Counted from the first letter of the stretch, positions 1 to 10,037 are shown. The stretch is DNA of 64,000 bases from Hypericibacter adhaerens (GCF_008728835.1 NZ_CP042582.1:2569001-2633000), one strand, 5' to 3'. Numbers and translations: made by a program. Notes: generated from the sequence alone by a model not told the origin.

Positions 1-1111
1 GGATCAGAAGCACGACGAAGGCGGCCCAGGCGATCAACCGCATCGAGAAAGCGACACGGTCGACCAGCACCGCCAGCAGCACGAGCCCGGTCATGAGGAA
101 GGCGCGCTGGGTCGGGATCGGGCTGCCGGCCAGCAGCGTGTAGAATCCGGCGCCGAGGATCGCTGCGAGTGCCGCCCATTTCTTGATCGGGTGGCGCAGC
201 GCCAGGGAGGGCCACAGCGCCATCAGGGCCCGAGTGCAGAAGAACAGGATCGCCGCCACGAAGCCCACATGAAGGCCGGAGATCGACAATAGATGCGCGA
301 GGCCGGAATCGCGCATCGCGGTCATGACCGGCTTGTCGATCGCGGTCTGCGTACCGGTGACGAGGGCGACCGCCATCGCGCCCTCCTGATCCGGCAGCAC
401 GGCCAGGATCCGCGCCGAGATCGCCGCGCGGATATCGGCAATGACGGTGTCGAGCCGGCCGGCCGCGATCTCGCCCGGTGTTTCGACCTCGGCACCGCCG
501 AACGCGAAGCCGATGGCGCCGATGCCGTTGAAGAACGCATCGCGCTGGAAATCGAACCCGCCGGGCGCGAAGGGCGGTGCCGGCGGCGAGAGCTTGCCCA
601 GCAGGGAAACGCGGTCTCCCGGCGTCAGCCCGGGCGTCTCGCGCATCAGCTTGATGCGCAGGCGTGCGGGGGTTGCGTCGGGGGCGATCCCGGCGATGAC
701 GGGATCGGCCAGCACCAGCCGCTGGCCCGACGGCAGCGGCTCGATATCGAGGATGCGCCCCGCGATCCGGACAGGCCCGATATCGCGCTCGAGGATCGGG
801 GCCGCCACCCAGGCGGTGCGAAGGCCGGCGGCGCCGAACCCGAGCGCCACCAAGGTCATCGCGGCGGCGAGCCCCATCAAGCCTGGCTGCCGCCGGCAAA
901 GGAGGCAGAGCAGGATTCCCAGAACGGCCAAGCCCGGCCCGAGCCAGAGCGGCGGCTCCTCCCGCAGGCCGAAATAGACCGCCACGCCGGTTCCGAGCGC
1001 CACGGGCGCCCAAAGCAGCCACTGGTCGCGCTCGGCCGCGAACCAGCGGCCCAGGCGCAGCCCGATCCGACCCAGTCCCAGGGTCGGGATGGTCAAGGCG
1101 GTCCCGCTCAT
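1..1111 (-). CDS. comEC: ComEC/Rec2 family DNA-uptake channel protein, N-terminal part
   Basis: Inner-membrane channel that passes single-stranded DNA into the cell in natural transformation. About 370 codons from an ATG at 1111 run off the left edge, so the C-terminal competence core and metallo-beta-lactamase-like domain are not visible. The reading begins MSGTAL and has early hydrophobic segments, a soluble DUF4131-like stretch, then the family hallmark HLLSISGLHVG near residue 270, followed by more membrane segments. It is divergent from the dioxygenase-family gene to its right. Proximity to gltX and gltA is common in alphaproteobacteria. Presence does not prove competence; many non-competent bacteria keep comEC. 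Confidence 0.9.
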   Translation of the reverse strand, partial: MSGTALTIPTLGLGRIGLRLGRWFAAERDQWLLWAPVALGTGVAVYFGLREEPPLWLGPGLAVLGILLCLLCRRQPGLMGLAAAMTLVALGFGAAGLRTAWVAAPILERDIGPVRIAGRILDIEPLPSGQRLVLADPVIAGIAPDATPARLRIKLMRETPGLTPGDRVSLLGKLSPPAPPFAPGGFDFQRDAFFNGIGAIGFAFGGAEVETPGEIAAGRLDTVIADIRAAISARILAVLPDQEGAMAVALVTGTQTAIDKPVMTAMRDSGLAHLLSISGLHVGFVAAILFFCTRALMALWPSLALRHPIKKWAALAAILGAGFYTLLAGSPIPTQRAFLMTGLVLLAVLVDRVAFSMRLIAWAAFVVLLI

Positions 1112-1260
1112 GTCCGGCTCCCCTGAAGCCAGACTAGCCCATTCCAGGGGCCGGGTCCCCAAAGGGGCGCTGGTTGGGCGCGCCGGATTCAGCCAGAATT
1201 GGCCCTTTCCGGCGGTGGGGCGGGCGTGTCCGGCCCCCGCAGCGAGGGAGAGAGACGGCC

Positions 1261-2142
1261 ATGCTCAGCGAGGCGCAGATCGACCAGTTCTGGCGCGACG
1301 GATATCTGGTGGTCCCGAATGCGGTGACGCCGGACCAGCTCGACGGGCTGCGCCGGGAGGTCGCGGGCTGGGTCGAGGAGAGCCGGCATCACCGCTCGCC
1401 CTTCGGTCCCCCCACCCTCGACGGACGGCCGCGCTTCGACATGGGCGAGGAGCATTCGGCCGAACGGCCGGCGCTGCGGCGGATCAACAATCCCTCCGAC
1501 ATCTCCGCCGCCTATATGGAGGTGGTGAAGAATTCCGCCATGACCGACATGGTGGCGGACCTGATCGGCCCCGATGTGAAGTTCCATCACTGCAAGATCA
1601 ATCTCAAGCTGCCGGGCACCAACACCGAGGTCGGCTATCACCAGGACTTCGCTTATACGCCCCACACCAACGACGACCTGGTCACGTCGCTGCTGATGCT
1701 CGACGACATGACCGCCGAGAATGGCTGCCTCAAGGTCATTCCCGGCAGCCATCGGGGACCGCTCTACTCGCTCTATGACGGCGAGCGCTTCACCGGCGCG
1801 GTCGCTCCGGCGGTCGAGCGCCGCTTCAAGCCCGAGGAGGTCTCGGTGATGGGGCCGGCCGGCAGCGTCTGTTTCATGCATACCTGCCTGCTGCACGGGT
1901 CGGACGCGAACCGCTCGACCCGGTCGCGCGGCCTCTATATCTGCGTCATGAGCGCCGCCGACGCCTTCCCGCTTTCCAGGAACGTGATGGCCAATCCCAA
2001 CGAAGGCATGATCCTGCGCGGCCACCCGACCCGCACGGCCCGGCTCGAAGCCCGCGACATCGAGCTGCCGATCGCCTATAAGCAGGCCTCGTTCTTCGTC
2101 GTCCAGGGACAGCGCTCGGCCTCGGCCGGCGGCCGTACCTGA
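1261..2142 (+). CDS. Phytanoyl-CoA dioxygenase (PhyH) family protein
   Basis: A 293-residue Fe(II)/2-oxoglutarate-dependent oxygenase of the PhyH family, which hydroxylates varied small molecules. The substrate cannot be told from sequence. The iron ligands are visible as H127-x-D129 in GYHQDF and the distal H212 in [10 protein letters not shown], with a following arginine (about R221-R223) suited to binding 2-oxoglutarate. PGSH at 161-164 is also typical. The ATG at 1261 follows a purine-rich GGGAGAGAG; an in-frame ATG at 1174 lacks a clear ribosome site. gltX starts 31 nt after its stop, so the two may be co-transcribed. It looks like an addition between comEC and gltX. Confidence 0.85.
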   Translation: MLSEAQIDQFWRDGYLVVPNAVTPDQLDGLRREVAGWVEESRHHRSPFGPPTLDGRPRFDMGEEHSAERPALRRINNPSDISAAYMEVVKNSAMTDMVADLIGPDVKFHHCKINLKLPGTNTEVGYHQDFAYTPHTNDDLVTSLLMLDDMTAENGCLKVIPGSHRGPLYSLYDGERFTGAVAPAVERRFKPEEVSVMGPAGSVCFMHTCLLHGSDANRSTRSRGLYICVMSAADAFPLSRNVMANPNEGMILRGHPTRTARLEARDIELPIAYKQASFFVVQGQRSASAGGRT

Positions 2143-2173
2143 AACTTCCCCGTCCGCTCCCGTCAGAGATTGC

Positions 2174-3574
2174 ATGACTGTCATCACCCGCTTCGCCCCC
2201 TCGCCCACCGGTTATCTCCATATCGGCGGGGCGAGGACCGCGCTGTTCAATTGGCTCTATTCCCGCCACCACAAGGGCAAGGTGCTGCTGCGCATCGAGG
2301 ATACCGACCGCCAGCGCTCCACCGAGGCCGCGATCTCGGCCATCATCGACGGGCTGAACTGGCTCGGGCTCGATTTCGACGCAGCCCCGGTGTTCCAGTT
2401 CGCTCGCGCCCCGCGTCACGCCGAGGTCGCCCGCTCGCTGCTCGAGAAGGGCCGGGCCTATTACTGCTACTGCACGCCCGCCGAGCTGCAGGCGATGCGC
2501 GACCAGGCCAAGGCCGAAGGCAAGCCGATGCGCTACAACGGCTACTGGCGCGATCGCGATCCGCGCGAAGCGCCGCCGGGCGTGGCGCCGGTGATCCGCC
2601 TCAAGGCCCCGCAATCGGGCGAGACCGTGGTGATGGACCAGGTCCAGGGCGAGGTGCGGGTCGGCAACGAGCAGCTCGACGACATGGTGCTGCTGCGCGG
2701 CGACGGCACGCCGACCTACATGCTGTCGGTCGTGGTCGACGATCATGACATGGCGATCACCCATGTGATCCGCGGCGACGACCATCTGACCAACACCTTC
2801 CGCCAGGTCCAGCTCTACCAGGCGCTCGACTGGCACATCCCGACCTTCGCGCATATTCCGCTGATCCACGGGCCGGACGGTGCCAAGCTCTCCAAGCGCC
2901 ATGGCGCGCTCGGCGTCGATGCCTACCGGGATATGGGCTATCTGCCGGAAGCGTTGCGCAACTACCTGCTGCGGCTCGGCTGGGCCCATGGCGACGACGA
3001 GATCATCTCGACCGAGCAGGCGATCGAATGGTTCGACCTGCCCGCCGTCGGCCGCTCGCCTTCGCGCTTCGACTTCGCCAAGCTCGACAATCTCAACGGC
3101 CATTATCTGCGTCTCGCCGACAATGCGCGGCTGGCCGATCTCACCCTGCCGCGGATCGAGAAGCGGCTGGGCGGGCCTGCAGACGCGCAAGGCAAGCAGC
3201 GCCTCCTGGCCGGCATGAACGGCCTCAAGGAGCGGGCCAAGACCCTCGAGCAACTGGCCGACAGCGCCTTGTTCTACTTCAAGTCTCGCCCCCTCGCCTT
3301 CGAGCCCAAGGCCCAGGCCTTGCTGACGCCGGGCGCGCGAACGGCCTTGGCCGCGCTGATGAACCGGTTCGAGGGCTTGCCGGAATGGTCCGCGGCGACC
3401 CTGGAGGCGGCCACGCGCACTTATGCTCAAGAAGCAGGCATCAAGCTCGGCGATGTCGCCCAGCCGCTGCGTGCGGCCTTGACCGGTCAGACCACATCGC
3501 CGCCGATCTTCGAGGTCGCGGCATTGTTCGGGCGAAGCGAAACCCTCGCTCGAATCAAGGACATCGCCGCCTGA
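2174..3574 (+). CDS. gltX: Glutamate--tRNA ligase
   Basis: Class I aminoacyl-tRNA synthetase that charges tRNA-Glu; 466 residues, the usual length. The HIGH motif is HIGG at 16-19, inside [11 protein letters not shown]. The KMSKS motif is KLSKR at 238-242. The Rossmann catalytic core is followed by an alpha-helical anticodon-binding region to the C-terminus. Many alphaproteobacteria carry two GluRS copies, one of which also charges tRNA-Gln for later amidation; which type this is cannot be decided here. gltA follows after 124 nt with its own candidate promoter. Confidence 0.97.
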   Translation: MTVITRFAPSPTGYLHIGGARTALFNWLYSRHHKGKVLLRIEDTDRQRSTEAAISAIIDGLNWLGLDFDAAPVFQFARAPRHAEVARSLLEKGRAYYCYCTPAELQAMRDQAKAEGKPMRYNGYWRDRDPREAPPGVAPVIRLKAPQSGETVVMDQVQGEVRVGNEQLDDMVLLRGDGTPTYMLSVVVDDHDMAITHVIRGDDHLTNTFRQVQLYQALDWHIPTFAHIPLIHGPDGAKLSKRHGALGVDAYRDMGYLPEALRNYLLRLGWAHGDDEIISTEQAIEWFDLPAVGRSPSRFDFAKLDNLNGHYLRLADNARLADLTLPRIEKRLGGPADAQGKQRLLAGMNGLKERAKTLEQLADSALFYFKSRPLAFEPKAQALLTPGARTALAALMNRFEGLPEWSAATLEAATRTYAQEAGIKLGDVAQPLRAALTGQTTSPPIFEVAALFGRSETLARIKDIAA

Positions 3575-3594
3575 TCGCCGTCACCAATGGTTAA

Positions 3595-3623
3595 TTGAAC
3601 CTATCGAGGATAGGCACTACGTT
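3595..3623 (+). promoter_or_regulatory. Candidate sigma-70 promoter of gltA with an inverted repeat in the spacer
   Basis: TTGAAC (3595-3600), a 17-nt spacer and TACGTT (3618-3623) lie about 75 nt upstream of the gltA ATG. The spacer holds the dyad CCTATC-GAG-GATAGG (3600-3614), which could be a repressor operator. The -10 match is weak, so this is a candidate only. Confidence 0.4.
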
Positions 3624-3698
3624 TCGTTTCGGCCGCTCGGGGAATGCTCTCGGGGGAGTGCTGCGGCCGCCTGATGACCCAGTCGAAAGGTATCCGAG

Positions 3699-5027
3699 AT
3701 GGCCACAAAGTCTGGCGCAAAAACCGAACTTCAGTCCAAAGACAAGGTCACCGTCACCGACCATCGCAGCGGCAAGAGCTTCGACCTGCCGGTGCTCGAC
3801 GGCACCTTGGGGCCCTCGGTCATCGATGTGCGCAAGCTCTATGGCGATGACGGCTATTTCACCTACGACCCGGGCTTCACCTCGACCGGCAGCTGCCAGT
3901 CGAAGATCACCTATATCGACGGCGAGAACGGCGTGCTGCTCCATCGCGGCTACCCGATCGAGGAGCTGGCCGAGCATAGCGACTTCATGGAGGTCTGCTA
4001 TCTCCTGCTCCATGGCGAACTGCCGACCGCCAAGGAGAAGAAGGATTTCGAGCACAACATCACCTACCACACGATGCTGCACGAGCAGATCCACGCGATC
4101 TATCGCGGGTTCCGCCGCGACGCGCATCCGATGGCGCTGATGGTGGGCGTGGTCGGCGCGCTCTCGGCCTTCTATCACGACAGCCTGGATATTTCCGACG
4201 CGCGCCAGCGCGAGATCGCCTCGCACCGCCTGATCGCCAAGGTGCCGACGATCGCGGCCATGGCCTACAAATATTCGGTCGGCCAGCCCTTCGTCTATCC
4301 GCGCAACGACCTGGGCTTCGCCGAGAACTTCCTGCGCATGACCTTCGCCGTGCCGGCCGAGGAGTACAAGGTCAATCCGGTCGTCGCCAAGGCGATGGAC
4401 AAGATCTTCATCCTCCATGCCGATCACGAGCAGAACGCCTCCACCTCGACGGTGCGCGTGGCGGGCTCGAGCGGCGCCAATCCCTTCGCCTGCATCGCGG
4501 CCGGCATCGCCTCGCTCTGGGGTCCCGCCCATGGCGGCGCCAACGAGGCCGTGCTCGCCATGCTCCGCCAGATCGGCCACAAGGACCGCATCCCCGAGTT
4601 CATCAAGCGCGCGAAGGACAAGGACGATCCCTTCCGCCTGATGGGCTTCGGCCACCGGGTCTACAAGAACTACGATCCGCGCGCGGCGGTGATCCGCAAG
4701 TCCTGCCACGAGGTGCTGGATGCGCTGGGCATCCGCGACGAGCCCCTGCTCGACCTCGCCATGGAGCTCGAGCGGATCGCGCTCCATGACGAATATTTCG
4801 TCGAGCGCAAGCTGTTCCCGAACGTCGATTTCTATTCGGGCATCATCCTGCAGGCGGTGGGCTTCCCCACCTCGATGTTCACCGTGCTGTTCGCCGTCGC
4901 CCGCACCGTCGGCTGGGTGGCGCAGTGGAACGAGATGATCGAGGATCCCGAGCAGCGCATCAGCCGGCCGCGTCAGCTCTATACCGGCCACGACAAGCGC
5001 AGCTACACGCCGATCAACAAGCGCTGA
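3699..5027 (+). CDS. gltA: Citrate synthase
   Basis: Condenses acetyl-CoA and oxaloacetate to citrate, the entry step of the TCA cycle. 442 residues, typical of the hexameric type II (Gram-negative, NADH-sensitive) form. The catalytic triad is visible: H278 in GPAHGG, H319 in FGHRVY and D377 in NVDFYS. The ATG at 3699 gives the expected N-terminal domain. A strong hairpin terminator lies about 26 nt after the stop. Pairing with gltX is a common alphaproteobacterial arrangement. Confidence 0.98.
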   Translation: MATKSGAKTELQSKDKVTVTDHRSGKSFDLPVLDGTLGPSVIDVRKLYGDDGYFTYDPGFTSTGSCQSKITYIDGENGVLLHRGYPIEELAEHSDFMEVCYLLLHGELPTAKEKKDFEHNITYHTMLHEQIHAIYRGFRRDAHPMALMVGVVGALSAFYHDSLDISDARQREIASHRLIAKVPTIAAMAYKYSVGQPFVYPRNDLGFAENFLRMTFAVPAEEYKVNPVVAKAMDKIFILHADHEQNASTSTVRVAGSSGANPFACIAAGIASLWGPAHGGANEAVLAMLRQIGHKDRIPEFIKRAKDKDDPFRLMGFGHRVYKNYDPRAAVIRKSCHEVLDALGIRDEPLLDLAMELERIALHDEYFVERKLFPNVDFYSGIILQAVGFPTSMFTVLFAVARTVGWVAQWNEMIEDPEQRISRPRQLYTGHDKRSYTPINKR

Positions 5028-5053
5028 GCGATCCGGCGCTGCCGACCGGCAAG

Positions 5054-5083
5054 AAAGGGCGGCCTTCGGGGCCGCCCTTTTTT
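5054..5083. terminator. Bidirectional intrinsic terminator between gltA and the convergent permease gene
   Basis: Stem GGGCGGCC (5057-5064) with GGCCGCCC (5070-5077), loop TTCGG. It is flanked by AAA on the left and TTTTTT on the right, so it can end transcripts from both strands. The stop codon of the minus-strand permease gene starts at 5083, directly at the T tract. Confidence 0.85.
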
Positions 5084-6198
5084 CATGGCTCGTTCGAGGA
5101 CGGGGCCGGCGGCTCCGGACCGGCCTTTGCGGCCGGCAGGCCCTCCGGCGCCTTGCGGCCGCCCATGGTCCACTCCATGAGCAGCGTGAATCCCAGCGCC
5201 AGCAAGGTCGGGCCGAGGAAGATGCCGATGAAGCCGAAGGCCAGCACGCCGCCGATCACGCCCAGGAAAACCAGCAGCAGCGGCAGGCGGCTCTCCCGGC
5301 TGATGAGATAGGGGCGGACGATGTTGTCGATGCCGCTGATGCTGAAGAAGCCCCAGATCGCCATGAAGATCGCCCAGCCGGGCTCGCCGGTATAGAGAAG
5401 CCAGATGGTGACCGGGACCCAGACCAGCGGCGGACCGCCGGGGATGAGCGACAGGACGAAGGTGAGGAAACCCAGCAGCAGCGTGCCGGGCACGCCGGCG
5501 ATCCAGAAACCGATCGCCGCCATGGCCGCCTGGGCGATCGCGGTGCCGATGATGCCGTAAACGACGCTCTTGGTGGTGCTGCCGGCGACGTCGAGCAGGT
5601 GGCGCGCCCGCGCGCCGGCAAAACGTCCGGCGGCCGTATGCAGCCGGTCGGCGGCGAGCTGCCCGTCGCGATAGACGAAGAAGCAGACCAGCACGCTGAG
5701 CGCCAGCTCCAGCACGCCGCGGCCGAGCGTGGCGCCGCTTTGCAGCGCCCACACCCGCGCCTGGCCGATATAAGGCCCGATCGCCGAGAGATAGGTCGTG
5801 CCCTCGTGGGCGAGCGCTTCCCAGTAGCGGCGGACTTCCGTCGAGATCAGCGGGATCTTGTCGACCCAGGGCGCCGGCTCCGGTATGCCCTGCGCGAGCA
5901 GCTCGCGGACCACTTCGGCGACGCTGGCGACATGCTGGGCGAGCGTGGCGCCGAGAAAGGCGAGCGGCACCACGAGCACCATCGCCACCAGCAGCGTCAT
6001 CGACAGGGCCGCCCAGAACTCGTTCCCGCCGAGCCGCCTCAGGAGACGCTGGTAGAGCGGCCAGGTGCTGTAGCTGAGGATGACGGCCCAGAGCAGCGAG
6101 GTCAGGAACGGCCGCATCACCAGGAGGCAGCCCACCACCAGCACCGCCAGGAGCGTCAGCCCGACGGCATATTCGGTCCGTGACGGTCTCAGCGCCAT
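5083..6198 (-). CDS. AI-2E family transporter (PerM-like permease)
   Basis: A 371-residue polytopic inner-membrane protein of the AI-2E exporter/PerM (formerly UPF0118) family. Two hydrophobic segments near residues 12-45 are followed by another pair, a soluble amphipathic stretch (about 90-140), and a C-terminal bundle containing GTAIAQAAMAAIGF, FVLSLIPGGPPLVW and FLGPTLLALG, which match the conserved family core. Members have been linked to autoinducer-2 export, Na+(Li+)/H+ exchange or small-molecule efflux; the substrate here is unknown. The C-terminal tail is rich in Pro and Ala. It is transcribed toward gltA and shares its terminator. Confidence 0.85.
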   Translation of the reverse strand: MALRPSRTEYAVGLTLLAVLVVGCLLVMRPFLTSLLWAVILSYSTWPLYQRLLRRLGGNEFWAALSMTLLVAMVLVVPLAFLGATLAQHVASVAEVVRELLAQGIPEPAPWVDKIPLISTEVRRYWEALAHEGTTYLSAIGPYIGQARVWALQSGATLGRGVLELALSVLVCFFVYRDGQLAADRLHTAAGRFAGARARHLLDVAGSTTKSVVYGIIGTAIAQAAMAAIGFWIAGVPGTLLLGFLTFVLSLIPGGPPLVWVPVTIWLLYTGEPGWAIFMAIWGFFSISGIDNIVRPYLISRESRLPLLLVFLGVIGGVLAFGFIGIFLGPTLLALGFTLLMEWTMGGRKAPEGLPAAKAGPEPPAPSSNEP

Positions 6199-6276
6199 GC
6201 ACCGGCCCCGTGCGATCGCGTCGAGTGTCCAGGGCTGGCCGGATGGCGGAGGCTCGACACGTCCCGGCCCGCCACC

Positions 6277-6693
6277 TTAGAGGGACTTCTCGATCAGCTC
6301 GATCTTGTACCCGTCCGGATCCTCGACGAAGGCGATGACGCTGCCGCCATGCTTCATCGGGCCCGGCGGGCGCGGGATCTTGACGCCTTCCTTGGCCAGC
6401 CGCTCGCAGGTGCCATAGATGTCGCCGACACCGATGGCGAGATGGCCGAAGGCGGTTCCCAGCTGATAGGGCTCCTTCTGCCCCCAATTGTGGGTCAGTT
6501 CGATGACGGCGGTGTCGTTCTCGTCGCCGAAGCCGACGAAGGCGAGCGTGAATTCCCCGCTGGGATAGTCCTTCCGCCGCAGCAGCTTCATGCCGAGCAG
6601 GCGGGTGTAGAAATCGATCGATTTGTCGAGATCGAGCACGCGCAACATCGTATGCAGGAGACGCGGCTGGGCATCATGGGCGGCGGTGTTCAT
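6277..6693 (-). CDS. gloA: Lactoylglutathione lyase (glyoxalase I)
   Basis: Converts the methylglyoxal-glutathione hemithioacetal to S-lactoylglutathione in cytosolic detoxification. 138 residues, close to the E. coli enzyme. Metal ligands by position are H14 (LLHTM), E65 ([10 protein letters not shown]), H84 (FGHLAIGV) and E132 (GYKIELIE). The short form without inserts suggests the Ni2+-type class. The start at 6693 adds about nine residues relative to E. coli; a later start is possible. It is downstream of lpxB on the same strand after a 48-nt gap. Confidence 0.95.
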   Translation of the reverse strand: MNTAAHDAQPRLLHTMLRVLDLDKSIDFYTRLLGMKLLRRKDYPSGEFTLAFVGFGDENDTAVIELTHNWGQKEPYQLGTAFGHLAIGVGDIYGTCERLAKEGVKIPRPPGPMKHGGSVIAFVEDPDGYKIELIEKSL

Positions 6694-6741
6694 CGTGTCG
6701 AAGGCCTCTCTCTGTCCTCGATGGCCAGGCTGGCACCTATC

Positions 6742-7944
6742 CTACAGGCGGGGGGCCGGCCTCGCCAGCAACTCCGCCAGCAGCGAAGCGGCGCGCTCGC
6801 TGGGCCGTCCCTCGATGGCCAGCCGCGCCATGATCTCCCGGAAGCCGGCCTTTTGCGCGGCTCCAGCCGCGGGATCGCGCAGCAATGTCAGCGCCGCCTT
6901 GACGAGCGCGTCAGGTTCGCAACGTTCTTGCAAGAATTCGGGAACCAGCGGCCGGTCGAGCAGCAGGTTGGGCAGCCCCGCATAACGAACCAGGGCCCAT
7001 CGCCGGATGATCGCGGCCGAAATCAGCCCGGTGCGATAGACGATGACCATGGGCGTGCCGGCCGCCGCCAGCTCCAGGGTCACGGTGCCGGATGCGGCGA
7101 GTGCCAGGTCGGCCACCGCCAGAGCCTCCTGTCTCCCGGCCTCGGTCTCGATCAGCAGGGGAGGACGCTGCCAGGATGCGAAGGCCGATCTCAATGCCGC
7201 TGCAAGCTGCGGTAGCGTCGGCACCAGGAAATGCAGCCGAGGCTCCTCGCGCTGCAGCCGTGCCGCGGTTTCCTTCAGCACCGGGAGGATATGCTGCAGC
7301 TCCCCGCGCCGGCTGCCCGGCAGAAGTGCGACAACCGGAGCGCCGTCGGCGATGGAGAGCCGCCGGCGGAAATCGCGGATCCGGTCGGGCGTCACCGGCT
7401 CGCGTTCGAGGACCGGGTGTCCGACATAGCGGCAATCGATGCCGGCGGCGGTGAAAAGCGGCGGCTCGAACGGCAGGATCGCGAGCAGGCGGTCCATGCG
7501 CCCGACCCAGCGGCGCAGCCGCCCCGGTCGCCAGGCCCAGATCGCGGGCGCGCCGTAATGGGCGGTCGCGACGCCGCTGCCGCGCAGCCGATCGAGCAGG
7601 CGGCCATTGAAGCCGGGGGAATCGATGGTGACGACGAGATCGGGGCGATCCTGGCGGATCGTTGCCGCCGTCTGGCGCAGCCGCCGCACCAGGCGCGGCA
7701 GGTGCGGCAGCACCTCGGCAAATCCCATCAGCGTCAGCTCGCGCATCGGGAAGAGGCTTCGCAGCCCCTCGCCCGCCATCGCCTCGCCGCCGATGCCGGA
7801 GAACGCGACCGCGCCCAGGCGACGCTTGAGCGCGGCCATGAGCTGCGCGCCCAGGCGATCGCCGGAGGGCTCGCCCGCCACGAGGAAGATCCGAGCCGGT
7901 GCGGCGCCGGCCTCCTGCGACGATGCCGCGGCGGACGAGGTCAC
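6742..7944 (-). CDS. lpxB: Lipid-A-disaccharide synthase
   Basis: GT19 glycosyltransferase joining UDP-2,3-diacylglucosamine and lipid X into the lipid A disaccharide at the inner membrane. About 400 residues. Signatures include the N-terminal FLVAGEPSGDRLGAQL, then PAIWAWRPGR, LLPGSRRGEL and the late ASGTVTLELA. The start is a GTG at 7944 whose last bases overlap the lpxI TGA (GTGA), a coupled junction; longer in-frame readings run through lpxI and lack homology. It ends the fabZ-lpxA-lpxI-lpxB run. Confidence 0.95.
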   Translation of the reverse strand: MTSSAAASSQEAGAAPARIFLVAGEPSGDRLGAQLMAALKRRLGAVAFSGIGGEAMAGEGLRSLFPMRELTLMGFAEVLPHLPRLVRRLRQTAATIRQDRPDLVVTIDSPGFNGRLLDRLRGSGVATAHYGAPAIWAWRPGRLRRWVGRMDRLLAILPFEPPLFTAAGIDCRYVGHPVLEREPVTPDRIRDFRRRLSIADGAPVVALLPGSRRGELQHILPVLKETAARLQREEPRLHFLVPTLPQLAAALRSAFASWQRPPLLIETEAGRQEALAVADLALAASGTVTLELAAAGTPMVIVYRTGLISAAIIRRWALVRYAGLPNLLLDRPLVPEFLQERCEPDALVKAALTLLRDPAAGAAQKAGFREIMARLAIEGRPSERAASLLAELLARPAPRL

Positions 7945-8777
7945 TCGCCCGTCTCGATCGCGACGAGGAACAGCCCGGCCTTGTCGGCCGCGGCGACCGT
8001 GGCCTCGAGGTCGATCACCAGCGTGCTGTCCGCGCCGATCGCGATCCCCGAGAAACCGGCAGCGGCGGCGCAGGCGATCGTGGCGGGGCCTATGGTGGGC
8101 GGATCGGCACGGCTTTCCTGCTGCGGCTTGCTGACCTTCACCAGCACCGGCCCGGCGCCGTCGCGGCGAAGCTTGCCGCTGCGCTCGATCAGCGCGTCGG
8201 TTCCCTCGACCGCCTCGACGCCCAGGACGAGACCGTCCTGAACGACCGCCGCATGGCCGATATCGAGGCGCCCGAGGGTGCGGGCGACCTTGGCACCGAG
8301 CGCGATATCGGCACTCTGTTCCACGGTCGGCGACAGGCGGCCCAAGGGGCCCGACGCCAGGCGGTCCTCGTCCAGAACCTCGGACGGCGCCCGGACAACG
8401 AATCCCTCCGCTTCGCAGGCGGCCACGATCGCCGTCATGAGCGCGTCGTCGCCCTTGTCGGCCTTGAGCGCGAACTCGGCCATGAACTTGGCCGCGCGCC
8501 AGTCGGGCCGCAGCGCGCGCCAGGAGGGACGCTCGACCTTGCCCGCGAACACGACCTCGCGGCAGCCGGCCTTGCGCAGCCGGTCGAATATCTCGCCCAC
8601 GGCGCCAAGCCGCACGGTCTGGAACGCGAGGCCGGACTGGAGCGCCGGGTCGGCATGGCCGTCGAGCAGCAGGAGCAGAAAGTCGCGGCCCCGGGCGAGA
8701 CATCGGTCGGCGATCCGGCGCGGCAAGATGCCAGCCCCGGCGATGATGCCGAGCTTCGGCGCGTCAGTAGCGACCAT
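7941..8777 (-). CDS. lpxI: UDP-2,3-diacylglucosamine pyrophosphatase LpxI
   Basis: Hydrolyses UDP-2,3-diacylglucosamine to lipid X, the step done by LpxH in enteric bacteria. LpxI (DUF1009) was first characterised in Caulobacter. 278 residues, with LGIIAGAGILPRRIAD at the start and a C-terminal domain containing PTIGPATIACAAAAGFSGIA. The ATG at 8777 overlaps the lpxA stop by 14 nt and matches the family N-terminus. It sits between lpxA and lpxB, the usual alphaproteobacterial place. Confidence 0.93.
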   Translation of the reverse strand: MVATDAPKLGIIAGAGILPRRIADRCLARGRDFLLLLLDGHADPALQSGLAFQTVRLGAVGEIFDRLRKAGCREVVFAGKVERPSWRALRPDWRAAKFMAEFALKADKGDDALMTAIVAACEAEGFVVRAPSEVLDEDRLASGPLGRLSPTVEQSADIALGAKVARTLGRLDIGHAAVVQDGLVLGVEAVEGTDALIERSGKLRRDGAGPVLVKVSKPQQESRADPPTIGPATIACAAAAGFSGIAIGADSTLVIDLEATVAAADKAGLFLVAIETGE

Positions 8778-9567
8778 GGCGCTGTCCCGGCTTGCAAAGC
8801 GATCGGGCTTTGCCGCCGCGGACGAACTCGAGCACGGGCTGGGCCAGGGGCTCGGCCGCATATTCCGCCGAGGCCCGCTCGGTGCGCTCGGCGAAGGTGC
8901 CGGGCCCTTCGAACAGGGCACGATAGACGGCCCGCAGCGTCAGGATGTCGTCGCGGTCGAAGCCGCGCCGCTTGAGGCCGACCAGATTGAGGCCCGACAG
9001 ATGCGCCGGGTTGCCGACCACCATGCCGAACGGCACGACATCCTCGGCGCAAGGCGTCATCCCGCCGATCATGGCATGGGCGCCGATGCGGACATGCTGG
9101 TGCACGGCCGTCAGCCCGCCGATCACCACATGGTCGCCGACGCTCACATGGCCGCCCAGCGTCGCCTGGTTCGCCATGATGACATGCGATCCGATATGGC
9201 AGTCATGGGCGATATGGACGCCGGTCATGAAGAAGCCGTTGTCGCCGACCGTGGTCCGCCCGCCCCCCATGGCCGTGCCGCGATTGATGGTCACATATTC
9301 GCGGATCCGGCAATCGCGCCCCACCTTCAGCTCGGTCGGCTCGCCTTCATAGCGCAGATGCTGCGGCGCCCCGCCCAAGGTCGCGAACTGGTGAACGACC
9401 GTGCCTTCGCCGATCTCGGTGCGGCCTTCGATCACCACATGAGCCTTGAGCTCGACAGCGCGACCGAGCACCGCGTCGGGACCGATGACGCAGTAAGGGC
9501 CGATCTCGACGTCGGCGGAAAGATGGGCACCCGCTGCGACAATAGCCGTCGGATGGATGCCGCCCAT
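8764..9567 (-). CDS. lpxA: UDP-N-acetylglucosamine O-acyltransferase
   Basis: First committed step of lipid A synthesis: transfer of an R-3-hydroxyacyl chain from ACP to O-3 of UDP-GlcNAc. 267 residues. A left-handed beta-helix of hexapeptide repeats fills the first about 190 residues, and an alpha-helical C-terminal domain follows. The catalytic region is HIAHDCHIG, with H118 and H121 matching E. coli H122 and H125. Start chosen at the ATG whose first base overlaps the fabZ stop (TGATG); a TTG one codon earlier is less likely. Confidence 0.96.
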   Translation of the reverse strand: MGGIHPTAIVAAGAHLSADVEIGPYCVIGPDAVLGRAVELKAHVVIEGRTEIGEGTVVHQFATLGGAPQHLRYEGEPTELKVGRDCRIREYVTINRGTAMGGGRTTVGDNGFFMTGVHIAHDCHIGSHVIMANQATLGGHVSVGDHVVIGGLTAVHQHVRIGAHAMIGGMTPCAEDVVPFGMVVGNPAHLSGLNLVGLKRRGFDRDDILTLRAVYRALFEGPGTFAERTERASAEYAAEPLAQPVLEFVRGGKARSLCKPGQRHGRY

Positions 9568-10037
9568 CAATCATCCCTGATCATGGCCGTGATGGTCGCC
9601 TCGGCGACCACATTGCCGTCGACCTTGGCTTCGCCGTTGAATTTCCAGACGCTGCCGCGGTTCCTGTCCTTGGTGACGTGAACCCGCATCTGGTCCCCGG
9701 GGACCACCGGGCGCCGGAAGCGCGCCCCGTCCACCGACATGAAATAGACGAGCTTGCCCTCGGCGGCCTTGCCCAGGGTATGGGCCACCAGGACGGCCGC
9801 GGTCTGCGCCATGGCCTCGATGATCAGCACGCCCGGCATGACGGGCTGGCGCGCGAAATGGCCCTGGAAGAAGGCTTCGTTGATCGACACGTTCTTGATG
9901 CCGACGGCGCTCACGTCGGCGATCAGGTCGACCGCCTTGTCGATCAGCAGGAACGGGTAGCGGTGAGGGATCATCTCCATGACCCGCATCACATCCACCG
10001 CGCCGATCGTTCGGCCCTGAGCCGCGCTCTCGCTCAT
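9567..10037 (-). CDS. fabZ: 3-hydroxyacyl-ACP dehydratase FabZ
   Basis: Hotdog-fold dehydratase of fatty acid elongation; it competes with LpxA for hydroxyacyl-ACP, which explains the pairing. 156 residues. The active-site pair H60 and E74 has the family spacing of 14, within QGHFARQPVMPGV and LIIEAMAQ; the usual proline after GHF is alanine here. A strong ribosome site AAGGAG precedes the ATG at 10037. lpxD, which normally precedes fabZ, is missing; 172 nt separate fabZ from skp. Confidence 0.96.
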   Translation of the reverse strand: MSESAAQGRTIGAVDVMRVMEMIPHRYPFLLIDKAVDLIADVSAVGIKNVSINEAFFQGHFARQPVMPGVLIIEAMAQTAAVLVAHTLGKAAEGKLVYFMSVDGARFRRPVVPGDQMRVHVTKDRNRGSVWKFNGEAKVDGNVVAEATITAMIRDD

